Below are positions 48,501-60,401 of a stretch of DNA of 64,000 nt, one piece after another (within the stretch, counting starts at the first letter, position 1; every line of letters starts with the position of its first letter). The notes below the pieces were generated by a model. It saw only the letters and a program-made list of their open reading frames with translations, did no database searches and was not told the DNA's origin. Origin of the DNA: Membranipora membranacea (taxonomy: Eukaryota > Bryozoa > Gymnolaemata > Cheilostomatida > Membraniporidae); the NCBI GenBank assembly GCA_914767715.1, contig OU612075.1, positions 7,750,001 through 7,814,000 on the forward strand. Direction: 5' to 3'. Made by a program: the position numbers and the translations under genes.

Positions 48501-50554
48501 GGACAACACACAGGTGCCAAAGTGGTCATGTGTCAGACTGGTGACACTGTTGATCAGGTGCTGGACACACTGAACGACGAAAAGGTTTCTCATATTCAGG
48601 TAGGCCACTGTTGACACTGGAGAATATTTTGAAAATAATATAGTATAATATGGTATAATGATGATAATTGATATAATAATTTTTTTTTTCGTTTCAATCA
48701 TGTTGATACATGGAAGAAGGGAAATGTGATGCTAGGACACTGTTTCATGTGCATTTTGACAAAATTTAACAAGCTTTGCTATTGGTTTTGATAATATTAG
48801 ACTGTATGGGTTGATTAGTGGTGGACATTACTATGGAAAATGTAGCAACTGACAGCTCCACTCCTGTAATAATCACAATGGGTAATACCTGTTCATATGC
48901 AATTCCTTCTCTCTATATTTGAGTGAATGTTGTCTTCTTCACTCCTGAGACCTTATGACCTTCGACCTTGTAACCTTATTATTATGCGAGTATCCGAAAT
49001 TGCAGCTTTATATCTCTGTACATTATTGTTCCTCTCTGTTTTAGACAGTACCAAGTTTCCTACGTTATATTGGGCTGCACAGATTAAGTGACAAATTGTT
49101 TACGACAAGCACCAGTGTGAAAGTTATTTGTATGGGCGGTGAGCCTTGCTTGACAGGTAAGAAAATGAGAAGCTGAAGTTGGATGACGGTTGCTCGCATG
49201 AGAACGTAGCCCCAAGTATTAAAGCTATAGTTGTGCTTCCCCATACTTGGTATCATATTGAAGGTCTCAGTCTACTTGAGAGCACAATGGCAGCTTTCTT
49301 ATTAGCCTATGGACACAGTTGAAAACATTAGCTTCACTAAAATAAAAATTTTTCTCAATTTTCCTCAGCCGCTAAGATTGTCCCTTTATAATTTATAGTG
49401 CATAAAGAGGGGACAACCTTAGTGGTTGAGAAAATTTTCATTTTTGTATGAAGGTTATGGTTTCAAAAGGTTGCCATGGAGCCATGGAGATATGATACCC
49501 AATATGGGGAGGCTCAACTATAGCTTTGAAGTTGTGAGGAAGAGCAGTAACCTGAGAATCTACGATAGGTTTTGGTGTGGTACAATACATGCTCCACAAA
49601 AAAAACAAGATGATTCCTAATTATCAATGAGTCCCGCTCTCCAACGTGATGAGTAAATATATGTTTTATCTGTGGTGTTTTTTTTACTCATTCATGTATT
49701 TGCTAGATTACGTTTGATCAGGGTCGTCCCAGATTCAACACACCCCCTTCTGATGACTGATAACCTGCATATGACTTTACCAATTAGGGGAAGTAACTCC
49801 AATAGCATGCAGTCTTCATTCATGGTTTCCTGTTTACTTTCAGGTAAGGAACTGTACATGATGTTTGGTAGAAGTGGCATGATAGAGAGAGTTGATATCT
49901 ACAATATGTATGGGCTTACTGAGCAGTCTGTCTGGTCCTCATGTTATAAAATTCCTACTGGGTATATCAAAAGGTATGAAGATTAAAGCTATAGTGGCGC
50001 CTCCCAATATTTGGTATCATATTTAATGTCTCAGTCTAGTTGAGAGCATTATGGCAACCTTTTGAATAGCCTATGGACACAGTTGAAACCATTAGCTTTA
50101 CTAGAGTGAATTTTTTTCTCAACTTTTCTCCACTAAGGTTGTCCCCTCTATATCTTTGTATAACCTAGATTTCCTGTGGAAGTCCAGTTTTATACATGTT
50201 ACACTCAAACTTGACAAGCTTTCTAGGCTATTAGTATGAATAGCCTAGGACACAGCATTGTCGCTGATTACAAATGTTAAAATACATGTTTTGTGCTTAT
50301 TTATGAAAAAAAATGTACCACCTTGTGCTATTTCCATGGACAGTTGCCGCTTGTAGGTTTTAATTATCTTATCATCATATTTTCTCTTCTCATTGATAAT
50401 TTTATGGTAAACAATTTTAATTCATGTTATTTATTTACGAGCCACGGGCTTATTTCATAGTAAATGTTTCTATTTTGAAATTTTATCACATGTACAATTC
50501 TTAGAAATCATTGTTTCTAAACAATTTTATCAAGTGTTTTATAAATAAACTTTA

Positions 50555-50589
<35 letters not shown>

Positions 50590-53500
50590 TCAGTGATTGT
50601 ACTGACTCCGTACCGATTGGTACTCCGCTTTCTGATACGACCTTTGAACTGGAGAAATCTGATGATAGACATGTATCTGAAGATGAGCTTATCTTGGGTG
50701 AGAATAGACTGGGATTCAGTCCAACAATTTGAAGTTGTCTACTCAAACAAAACCATACTTGAGCAGACAACTCGATACGAAAACAAACCAACACCCATCA
50801 GCCAAGCAAAGCACAAGTACATGGGTTTATTCCGAAAGGCACGATAATAGTGATACATGAGCAGATAACACCACAGAAGCAATATTCAACACAACCGTTA
50901 ATACAGATAAGGCCCCCATTGTTGGCCTGAATCCCAGGCTAGGGTGAGAAGCAATCTTCAACTTATGACCAATTTGCAATCTTTGCAAACTTTCTTGAAA
51001 CATGTATGTTCCTTTACTAAGAGTTGGTTTCTTTTGTCATTCCAACAACATCTAAGTTGTTTTGAATTCGCCATTGTTGCCTATGGTTGTTTTTTTTTAA
51101 ATTATCATATGAGAGAAAATATTAGCTAGAGTTTCGTTTTGAAAGTTTGAAGATAACGTATTGTCAGCTACCACTAAAATATAGCAAGCTAAGCTAAAGT
51201 ATGAAGTAAAGAGGGTGTTTAACTGATAACCAACGAAATATTTCACTGTATTGTATTTCAAATGTTAGCGAATACTGTGATCCTCTCGGGATCGTTCTCT
51301 AGTTAAATAAAGAAATTTTAATCAGAGATCACTCTCCTGTTTGCATGTCTCCGTGAGGCCACTGTACACTTAAACATTTCTGTTTGACAGCGAGTGAAAC
51401 TAGACGCTGCTTCATTGATGATGGTACAGATACACTCAACTCATCAAAAAAGTATGCCACTGGTGATTTAGTGACTGTCAAAGATGGCAACTATTATTTT
51501 TGTGGAAGGAAAAGGTCCGATTACGCAAAAATAGGTGGAAACAGAGTCAACCTGCAATTACTAAGCAATGTGAGTAAAATATACGCTGAAAGGTAAATGT
51601 TGGCTAGGAATTAGTTTAGCTTGACATTTGTGACTTAATATCAGCTAGCATTAGATTTTCGATATGGAATAAAGAGGGTGAGTAAATGTTAGCTAGTTTT
51701 AAATTGAACTATTTAACAAACTCCTCCTCTAGAGTAGTCTGAGCCCCCCAGACTCTTGCCCACTGTCTGACGGCCCTCCGGCCGGGTCAGTGTAGTCATT
51801 GTAGTAAAAAACAGCGCCTCAAAACTGAAATAACAATGTTGAGTTTCGAATTGTCTAAGTGTAGCTCCAAGCTAGGCTCACTTACACTTACTTAGGCTGC
51901 AGGATTCCTTCTAGAATATTGCGCCAGTATATTCATCTCCTGCTCCCTCCATCTAGACCGATATTTCGCCATCGCTGCTGCTTCACTCCAGGACTTCATG
52001 GCAAAAGTCTGCAACTGTTCAAGAGCTGTCATTCTCCAGTTCTTCTTTGGGCTAAGCTAAGCTGTTTAGAATTTTCATCTCTTTAGCTGAGTCTAGACAA
52101 AACTGTATAGACTAGAGGACAGACATGCCGAGTCAAAAGTGCATGCATGACTTCTCACCTTCAAACCGAAGACATCACGTCCCTTGCTACAAGTTCGAGT
52201 GATACCGGTGGCTCTACATGGATGTTGTACTAGACCAAGTTCCAAATCCAATATCCAGGTTGCCTGCATTCTTAGTTGCCCCCCCCTCCTACCGATAATT
52301 GAATGCAGGCAAACTGGATTAAACTTGGTCTATATGTTGTACTGGGTGTTGATTGAATAAAGGAACATGTGGGGGAATGGTTCTGTATTTACTCTATGTT
52401 TTGCTTTTACTTTCCAGGTTGTCTCCTCTGTACCAGAAGTGAGTCAGGCTTTCTCTCACTATGACCCTAAGAATGGGCTGATAGTTACTTATGTCAGTAC
52501 TGAGCACATGCACACAAATATAAGAACAGTAATAGTTGAAGACTTACCTGCAGCCTACCTCCCAGACTGGCTAATCAGGCTTGAGGAGAGCTTTCCTACC
52601 AACAGTCATGGTAAGAAAGAAAAATACGTTTAATTATTGGAAGGTCAGATAAGCTCAATGTACTGTCTATGAATTAGCTGTAAAGATCAAGAAAATTATT
52701 ATGTGAATATCGATTTATGCATGTGAGAAGGAAAACTTATTCAATCTTATGACATACCCGATATGATGAACTGAATCTCAGTCATTCTAAATTTCTTGCA
52801 CTCAATGTGGCATGCCATCCCCATCCATAAAATGGCATTTCTTTTCTCAAATCCAAATTTTACATTTATAAGCTTGACAATTTCATTGACATTGGAGGCC
52901 ATTAGATGTACATTTGGAAGCTGCCTGTGACTCATTTCTCTTTTGTTAAATAGGAAAAGTGGATAGATATAAACTCATCTCTATGATGATGGACCACTGC
53001 AAAGCTGGAAGTGCCAGGTCCCTTCATATTATAGAGGTAATATAGCATGACCTTACATAGCTCTCATTGGTTCAACAGAAATGTAGACCGTTTTTCCATC
53101 TGAGAAAGGAAGATTAAACGAATATCTGGTTGTCAGGTTGTAAAAAAACCTGATTCTAAATTGACGACAAGATCAGAGGACAATGTCTTTATGTAGTCGG
53201 CGATATCGGGATCAAAATTCATGCTAAAAGTGTAACGGCTATTTCCTACATAACATAGTAGAAGTGTTATGTTTTTGTATTCCGCCCTCCTAAACAGGAA
53301 TCACAAGGGGGGTTTTTACCTCAATATTACCTCAATATTACCTCAATATAACCTCAATATTACCTCAATATTACCTCAATATTACCTCAATATTACCTCA
53401 ATATTACCTCAATATTGCCTCAATATTGCCTCATTATTACCTCAATATTACCTGAATATTGCCTCAATATTACCTGAATATTGCCTCAATGACTAGCCAT

Positions 53501-56500
53501 GGTGTTGGCTCTGATTGGCTGGTGGGAATCAGCCGATCAGATCAGAGCAAACAAATTAGCTACCAAATTGCTAGAAGGATAAAATAATATGTGGAGCTCC
53601 TAGAATGAGGGTGGCTGGGGGGTCTAATGTTCTAATGTGTCAAAACATATATTTTTTACATACCAAATAACAGTATCTTACTATTACTTAATTTACATCA
53701 TGATGACATCAGGACATCAAACTATGTTCAAAATGTTGTAGAGGGTATTAGATGGAAATATTGATTATAGTAAGACATTTATCGAGAACGGCGGAACATC
53801 AATCCAGGCCCTTAGTGTGACAACCCAGCTAGAGCAGCTCTACCCTCATCTGGAGTCACATGACCTTCTCAAAGCTGTGTTTGATAGGCCTGTTAGAGAA
53901 CTACAGTTGTATTGGTGGGTATTAATGCTTGCTAGTATTGAAAAATACATTGTTGGAATCGTTGTTGACATGCCAAACGAACTGTGTACTTATCTAAAAT
54001 TATTTCTATACACTGATGGAGAAGCTTGTTGCTAATGAAGATATCATGGACATTTACCTAGTGAAATGGGAAGCTGAAATCTTCCTAGTTTAGGTACATC
54101 ATTGTAGGTAATTTTGTACAGTTCAACAGTACTTTTCTCAGGGAGCATTTCTAGTTATTGGAAAAGCCAGTATTGAATTTTTCATGTTTTCTTAACAGCC
54201 TTGAGAAGTTGAATGGTGCTAAAGCCACTTATTCTCCTAATAGAGATGATTCTGATCTGGAGCCTGTTTTAAAGACACCTCGGGTTATGGCAGGTACTTT
54301 GTTTAGTCTTACTCCACTGACTTCTTACTGGCTTCTGTTGATGCCACAGATTCACTCCATGCTGCTTGTACAAACTGAGAGCAACTTCATCTCTCAGACA
54401 GAGACAGACTTTAACAAACTTTCAAGACCTGAAATTGGCATGTCATGTTATTATTGCTGCCTTCATGCCATTTTTCCACACTTGTTTGGTCGGGGGGGGG
54501 GGGGGTGAGAGTCTAAATTTTTTTATAGCTTGTGTATAGCTCGTTGAGATTAATCATAGCTATCGAAAAGTGCTGGTACAGGTTCATTCACTCATATATA
54601 TCAACAACCTCATGTGCTTTTATTGACAAACATTCTGTCAACTTTCTACAGAACAAACCCTAATTGGTGATGTCATTTCAACCAATGAGAAGGGTGGTAC
54701 AGGTTCAGGACTGCCAGTTGTGTCTCCTTTACTGCCTGCAGATATTCTCGTCAAATGGAGTGTTGATACCGATAAATGTGTGGATGCCTCACCTGTCATT
54801 GTTAACACCAGGTATCACATAAAGTTAATTTACTTATAATAAAATCGGATTCAACCCTAACAGATCCTTTTTTAGTTTTGCATCGCTTTTCAGTGGATGC
54901 CATACACACTTATATGCATTCATGGATAAGAGGAACATATCTGGCCCTGAACAAACGTATGGCAATTTGTGTATGATTGCTTGAAGCAGTTTCTCATCTT
55001 TGGTTCAAAAGTTCAGTAATGCTACAGCCGACCCCTTGTCATTATTTGTCAAGTCGCTTGCCTGTGTTTTTAAAGCTCGTTACTGAGACGCCAGTCAATG
55101 CATAACGATAAAGCTGCCAGAATTTTGGCTGGATCCAATTACTGTCACAAAGCACACTGATTTCGAGATTACACTATTAGTATGTGTATCTCTGATAGAT
55201 AGAGCTTCTGTCGCAAATATTGAGCACCTACATTTGGCTGAAAGAGAGGTGATATCAGATTTTCTAAATATAAATTAGAATATTTTCACAAAGAATGAGA
55301 AAATGATAAGTGTATATCCAAAAGTTTGGGTAATCATCCATATGTCTCCTAAATACTGAATTTCAGCTGCACTCAAGCTAAGTGAATTAATTCACTCTCT
55401 ATCGATCAGAGATATACATGCAATAGTATTTCACGTCATCAGTGTGGTCACAAAGTTGTTATACTGATGTAATTTCTCCACAAAAAACCCATACTGTCAC
55501 TAAGCAGTACTAAGGTAATCTGAAACTAGCTAATTACAGCAAGGAGATGAAAGTGATCTGTGCGATCCACATGATCCATGTGATTTGCGTGATCCGTGTG
55601 GAACAATTTGTCAAGGTGATCCAGGTGTCAAGGTGATCCAGGTGATGAGTGTGATCCAGGTGTACCAAGTGCTCCATCGAACACCTTGATACCTGATAAC
55701 AGTATCTGGCGTGTTAAAAGTATGTGACCAATGCAATTTGAGTTTATTCCACGTTTTTAATACAACAATAATGAACAACTTTTATCTCTATATATCCAGC
55801 TCCGAGAGGTACTGTCTAATCGGATCACATAGCTTCAGATTCCTCTGTGTAGCAGTTTCCGATGGGTATGTTGTCTGGGAGAGAAGATTTGGTGGTAGAA
55901 TTGAGGCTACATGCGCTGTATCAGTGCTGCATAAATTGGTGATTGTTGGTGAGCTATCAACCCCATTCTGGCTTTTTGACACCATATTATAGCTGTGTTG
56001 TATGGATATAATGGGATCATTATTCCGGAAAACTAGTGTGTGTACAACAATTATGTGAAACACCATTAACAAAATATTCATAGCTTGAATTGGAGCTTGA
56101 ATTAGAGCTCATTCGGAAGGCTGGATTTACTTTTTTTTATCGAGCAACTCTTCTTGTATGTCTTCAAAAAAGGTGCGTCAATACTGATTAGGAAATTAGG
56201 AATGACACATTTGCCTGGCAGAAAAATAACACTATTGAACCCTTTGTTATATCGTATTGCAGGTTGCTACGATAAAAACATATATTTTCTGGATTTGCTG
56301 TCGGGGGAGATAAGACTAAAATATCCAACCAGTGACATCATCAAATCTAGCCCTGCAGTGGAAGGAGACATGGTGTATTGTGGGTCACACGACTACTCAA
56401 TCTATGGTTTTGATATGGTATGAGCAGGCACACTTATATTGAGAGTACACTATGAGCATGTGTATCTCTGATCGTTAGAGTCAATTTAGTATGAGAACAA

Positions 56501-59500
56501 GGAGTTCTGTACCTCCCTGATGAGAACCTAAATCATGAGAATGTATTTGTTTCATCACACCAAATTCCCTCTGATGGTACTCGAGCTAAGTGAATTAATT
56601 CACTATCTATCCAACAGAGATACACATGCAGTAGTATATCATGTGTGATGAACGGGTGTAAAATGATCAGGATGGATTTGCTGTCAATAAAAAAGTGAAC
56701 GGTTGCTGCCCATGAACATAATAATATATTAAAATTGATCGCTATCAACTCTATATATATGCTGACGTATAAAACCTTGGGAGCCATGGGATGGAATATA
56801 AACAAGGTACGGGTTGTCTTTTATTGATTAATCTGGCTTTAACCTGGTTTAATCGATGTTTAATCTATCAACCTTTTTCGTTATAGCCGACCTTATCATT
56901 GATGTGGAGCCACAAACTAGACGGTGCGGTACATTCAAAACCCGTCATATTTACTGATAACCTCTGCATCAGTACATTGGCTGGCTCAGTGTATGCCTTG
57001 AGCAAGGTGAGGCATGAAAAATAACTCATTTTTAAAATGATCATTTGAAACAACATTGATATGGAAGTTTGGTTGCTCCATAAGTAGTTTATGGGTCCTT
57101 GGAGATCTTAATCTGATAACGGAGAGAAAATATGTTGATCCCATTAGGAGTAATTTTCAAGTAGAACTCATTGTCCGATCGAATAGAGATAACCTTTTGC
57201 ATTATCATGGGAGCACAGTGTGGCGGCCCATAATTTTATCTCGAGGTAAGATAACTCGAGTTGAAGCTAGTCTATTCCCGTTGCCAATGTATCAATCTTG
57301 GTTGGGACTTGTCATCTCAGGTACAAAGTAGAGATGTAACATGTGCCGCCTAACATCATGCAATACCACTATACTGTATCAGTTTTGTTCGTTTGACTTC
57401 GTATTTAACTGTGATATGACATTGTAGCATACAGGTGCAATGATAATTCAATACCACTATACAGTGTCAATCTGTTATCGTTACTTGATTGTGATATTAC
57501 GCTGTAGCATACAGGTGAATTAAGACAGAAGATAAATCTGAACTCTCCCATATTCTCCGCACCGTGTCTGAGTACCGTAGGAGTTGTTGTATGCAGCGTA
57601 GATGGTGTCTGCTCATGTCGATCATTCTCGCAGCTGAACAAGGTGAGATCTAGGGGATTTATTGCTACACCTGAGCCTGTCTTGACATGCTTTGTTGGGG
57701 GGGGGGCGGTCTTTGTCCCCAACCAACAGAGCTTGTCCCGATAGGCTAGCTGTTCCATGCTTTGATGCAGTTATAGAAACTGTCTTAGGAAAATGAGCAC
57801 ATGATTTAATACATACATAAATTTGTACTGATTAGTAATTGATCTTATTGGATATCTTTCAAACCAGATTTGTCCAAGTTCTCTTTGTTCTGATGTGTTC
57901 TAAGTGAAGGAAGCGTACTATTACAGTTAACAATTCAATTCTGAATTGTTAACTGTTTGAACTAATAAATGAGGCCAAGCAATAATCTGTAACACAAGTT
58001 ACATATAGTCAGTCAGTATTGATTTTTATATATTTATTTAACTTTCGCTTTTACCTTTCAAGGGGGATTATTTCTAGCAATTTTATGCACTTTATGCATT
58101 TTATGTAAACATCTCTGGAGAGAGATTTTTCAAAATTGATCAGCTGTAGCATTACTGAACTTGTAGACCAATCAAAGATGAGAAATGCATTTTAGTGGCA
58201 ATACATAAATAGCCATAGCCTATGATTGTCTGGGGTTAGAATATATATCAGTTGGTATGTACTGATATGATTGATGCCCAGACTGTGCTATCATTACAGA
58301 TAATATGGGCGTATAAAGCTGAAGGAAACATATTCTCTTCTCCTCTTCTGCTGAATGAAACGATCATATTTGGCTGTCATGATTCTTATCTCTACTGTCT
58401 GAACTCATCGGAAGGAAAACTAGCTTGGAAAACTAAACTGGACTCAACGATTGGATGTACTCCCTACCCCTTTCAGGTAAGACAGCAGTAAAACATGATC
58501 AACTAGAAAATTCAATTGGTAATCTGATATCAGTGGTGGCTCAGTTTGTTGGTCTTCAGCAGGCATGTAGTTGCAGCCTCGCCCTTACAGCTATAGTTGC
58601 GCCTCACCATATTTGGTATCATATTGAAGGTCACAGTCTAATTAAGTGCACCATAGCAACCTTTCGAATAGCCTATGGACACAGTTGAAACCATTAGCTT
58701 TACTAAAATTGCGGCCTCGCCCTTAAGACATGTGGTATCTCACCGTCTATAGGCCGGCCTACTTGGCATGTGATAGGACCCCATTGTTCATGGTGAGTCG
58801 CGAGGATAAATTCACTTGACTATAAATTGGGCACAACAGAACAGCGCTACACATTTTGCTTATTGGTCACAAGTTTCAGAGCAATCGATCAAAGGACTGG
58901 ACATATTAGATTTCCAATTATTCAAAAGACAGTGGCAAAACGACGTGGTAAACTATGTCAGAGTTGTCATTGCTCTGAAGAAAGGCTAGACAACCCTGAA
59001 ATTTGGAGATGCGATGAGATACTTGTTACTTTGTTTTGGATTTATTTCAGGCTAAAAATAACTTTAGGAAAGTTTGAATTTGTTTACTATTGCTGCCTCT
59101 TCTAGTGTTTGTTTATGGAAAATTCCAATTCTCACCCATCCGTTTCTTTAACCTGCATTCTTGCATACACTTTCAGACTTCAGATGGAAGTTCAAAACTA
59201 CTTGTCAGCTCCACCAAAGGCTCTTTATACGCAGTAGATGTGGAGGATGGCTCGACGGTTCATCTTAAAAAGCTGGCTGGTGATGTCTTCGGCTCCCCTG
59301 TCATGGTAAGCACATCCAAGGCTGCTGGACATATCAACATTCAATCAATTCGGAAAGAGACAAATAACTTGCATATCGTGAGAAGACGATTTCAGGATTT
59401 TGCAAACATTCTTTTGTCAATGATCAGTAGAATATGCATTTCTCTAGACTAGAGCTTTATTTCGAAACATTAATAATTATTTCTCTCATCAGATTGTATT

Positions 59501-59601
59501 AATTTTAAGTATACAATTAGATATTCAACTTGTAGACGTGTGCAGGAGAGATCATATACGGTTGCAGAGACAATAAACTGTATTGTCTCTCAATGGGTTA
59601 A
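45501..59601 (+). CDS. AASDH: Beta-alanine-activating enzyme (AASDH/ACSF4), 20 coding exons
   Basis: AASDH is an adenylate-forming enzyme with a carrier domain and a C-terminal PQQ-type beta-propeller. Exons: 45501-45610, 46115-46243, 47421-47600, 48416-48599, 49045-49156, 49844-49973, 50594-50697, 51391-51569, 52418-52610, 52954-53036, 53742-53914, 54199-54293, 54652-54811, 55800-55948, 56263-56417, 56887-57006, 57529-57642, 58300-58476, 59177-59305 and 59536-59601. All phases agree, giving 913 residues (human 1,098). Motifs are the A3-like loop TSGTSKPEPK (114-123), YGLTE (261-265), ATGD (Asp342), the A10 lysine K442 in SHGK, and the carrier serine S488 in ENGGTSIQ. Propeller blades run from about 590, with WSVDTDKCVDASPV and GCRDNKLYCL. 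The A3 loop departs from the usual TSGTTGxPK, and about 40 residues between motifs A1 and A2 are absent. The first exon is the least certain. A polyadenylation signal candidate is at 59769-59774. Confidence 0.88.
46295..47030. mobile_element. Non-autonomous DNA element in AASDH intron 2
   Basis: AGCTATAGCTCCACGTAACG at 46295 is inverted at 46962-46985 (ATCGTTACGTGGAGCTACAG), about 22 bp of near-perfect terminal repeat. A separate hairpin (TTTAGCCT...AGGCTAAA) at 46983-47030 follows the right arm. GAAGACTTA occurs directly before (46286-46294) and directly after (47031-47039), consistent with a 9-bp target duplication as made by Mutator-like elements. No transposase frame is present. Confidence 0.65.
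47625..47853. mobile_element. MITE-like element, CAGGGCCGTAG family, copy 2
   Basis: It begins CAGGGCCGTAGTTCTAAG and ends TTCTAAACTACGGCCCTG. It is 229 bp and shares the interior words GAATGATCCATGTCAGAATC and GAGGAGCTTAC with the other copies. It lies in intron 3 of AASDH. Confidence 0.75.
49221..49527. mobile_element. Foldback element in AASDH intron 5
   Basis: The left arm AAAGCTATAGTTGTGCTTCC...GGTATCATAT is inverted at the right end as ATATGATACCCAATATGGGG...CTATAGCTTT. A central hairpin has arms around CTAAGGTTGTCCCC. There is no coding capacity. Left-half copies lie at 49984-50165 and 58586-58708. Confidence 0.75.
49984..50165. repeat. Half copy of the 49221-49527 foldback
   Basis: TAAAGCTATAGTGGCGCCTC, AGCCTATGGACACAGTTGAA and CTAAGGTTGTCCCCTCTATA follow the left arm and centre of the foldback. 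The right arm is absent. It starts within 15 bases of the AASDH exon ending at 49973. Confidence 0.65.
50757..50940. repeat. Dispersed repeat, copy 2 (ACAAGTACATGGGT family)
   Basis: It contains GCACAAGTACATGGGTTTAT, TAGTGATACATGAGCAGATA and CCTGAATCCCAGGCT, in the same order as 12800-12980. It lies in an AASDH intron. Confidence 0.6.
51735..51786. repeat. GC-rich dispersed repeat fragment
   Basis: TAGTCTGAGCCCCCCAGACT, then TGTCTGACGGCCCTCCGGCC. This is the reverse orientation of the fragments at 22248 and 24172. Confidence 0.55.
52232..52331. mobile_element. Hairpin miniature element, GCCTGCATTC family, copy 1
   Basis: It begins AGACCAAGTT and ends AACTTGGTCT, with inner arms GGTTGCCTGCATTC and GAATGCAGGCAAAC. 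Length is 100 bp. A relative is at 63562-63676. It lies in an AASDH intron. Confidence 0.65.
53318..53488. repeat. 11-bp tandem array (TTACCTCAATA)
   Basis: About fifteen units of TTACCTCAATA with a few TTGCCTCAATA and TTACCTGAATA variants. It lies in the AASDH intron before the carrier-domain exon. Confidence 0.85.
55170..55429. mobile_element. Inverted-repeat element, GTGTATCTCTGAT family, copy 1
   Basis: The left end ACTATTAGTATGTGTATCTC is inverted at the right as GAGATATACATGCAATAGTA. Copy 2 is at 56446-56638. They share AGCTAAGTGAATTAATTCAC near the right end. It lies in an AASDH intron. Confidence 0.65.
55548..55690. repeat. Degenerate GTGATCC repeat
   Basis: Repeated words GTGATCC, GGTGATCCAGGTG and GTGATCCGTGTG at irregular spacing of 9-24 bp. 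It looks like an old minisatellite. Confidence 0.55.
56446..56638. mobile_element. Inverted-repeat element, GTGTATCTCTGAT family, copy 2
   Basis: The left end TACACTATGAGCATGTGTAT and the right end GAGATACACATGCAGTAGTA are inverted relative to each other. It shares the interior with 55170-55429. It lies in the AASDH intron after the exon ending at 56417. Confidence 0.65.
57923..57956. repeat. 34-bp hairpin palindrome
   Basis: Arms ACAGTTAACAATTCA and TGAATTGTTAACTGT are perfect 15-bp inverses around ATTC. It lies in an AASDH intron. No second copy was seen. Confidence 0.65.
58586..58708. repeat. Half copy of the 49221-49527 foldback
   Basis: TTACAGCTATAGTTGCGCCT, TTGGTATCATATTGAAGG and AGCCTATGGACACAGTTGAA match the left arm, ending in TTAGCTTTACTAAAATTG. 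It lies in an AASDH intron. Confidence 0.65.
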
Positions 59602-60401
59602 AATGCCAGCACCAATTATACAATTAAGTGCATACAACCACATCGCATATGAATAAGAGTAAGTTAAACAGAACCTATATAATTTCTTCAAAATATAATC
59701 ATTTGTTGACCCGCCATACTTTCAATGTTATGTAACAAGCCTGAAAGCCTATATTATTACAAACAGGAAATAAATCAGATTTATATATTAGATTTGAGAT
59801 GACACTCTTGTTATTGATTTGCAACCCCATCTATAAAATCGCATCATATAATCATATGTTGACCCTGCCATAACCTAATGTACTGTAGTATTTATTTTTC
59901 AATGTTATGTAATCAGATCTATATTAAATCTAAGATGACTCTTGTTGTTATTGATTTGCGTAGGTTTCGGTAAGTGAAGCTTAAAGGGTGCCTTTCAAAA
60001 CTAATGAGCTGTCAGGCCCGTAGTTCTAGGGGAGGCAGGGACGCTCTGCCTCCCTTAGAATGCTGAATGGAGTGGCTAGAAAATACTATAGGCCTAACTG
60101 AATATTCCATGTCAGAATCAGCTCATTTGGGACTTTTATTTGCTAATTATATCATTAAAACGCTTTGGAGGCTGGGGGACTCAGGAGGAGCTTACTATAC
60201 CCAACCTTGTGTTACTTCACGACCTCAAGAAATTTTGCCTCCCCTACCATTTTTCTAAACTACGGCCCTGGCTGTTGTTCTATAACTGTTCTATAATTGG
60301 TTCTGCAGGAGGTTGATACTGATGACGAGATTTATTACGAGATTTGGCAGATTCATGTGGAGGGGGCATCAGGACAGTGCTGTAAAGGAAAACTTGTAGA
60401 G
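59602..60401. other. Intergenic between AASDH and the small PAN gene
   Basis: It contains the probable AASDH 3' UTR with AATAAA at 59769-59774, the third CAGGGCCGTAG element at 60013-60270, and about 130 bp before the start codon of the next gene. The first half has an imperfect duplicated stretch (words ATTTGTTGACC and ATATGTTGACC about 140 bp apart). Confidence 0.5.
60013..60270. mobile_element. MITE-like element, CAGGGCCGTAG family, copy 3
   Basis: It begins CAGGCCCGTAGTTCTAGG and ends TTTCTAAACTACGGCCCTG. It is 258 bp and very similar to copy 1. It lies only 131 bp upstream of the next start codon, so it may supply promoter or 5' UTR sequence. Confidence 0.75.
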
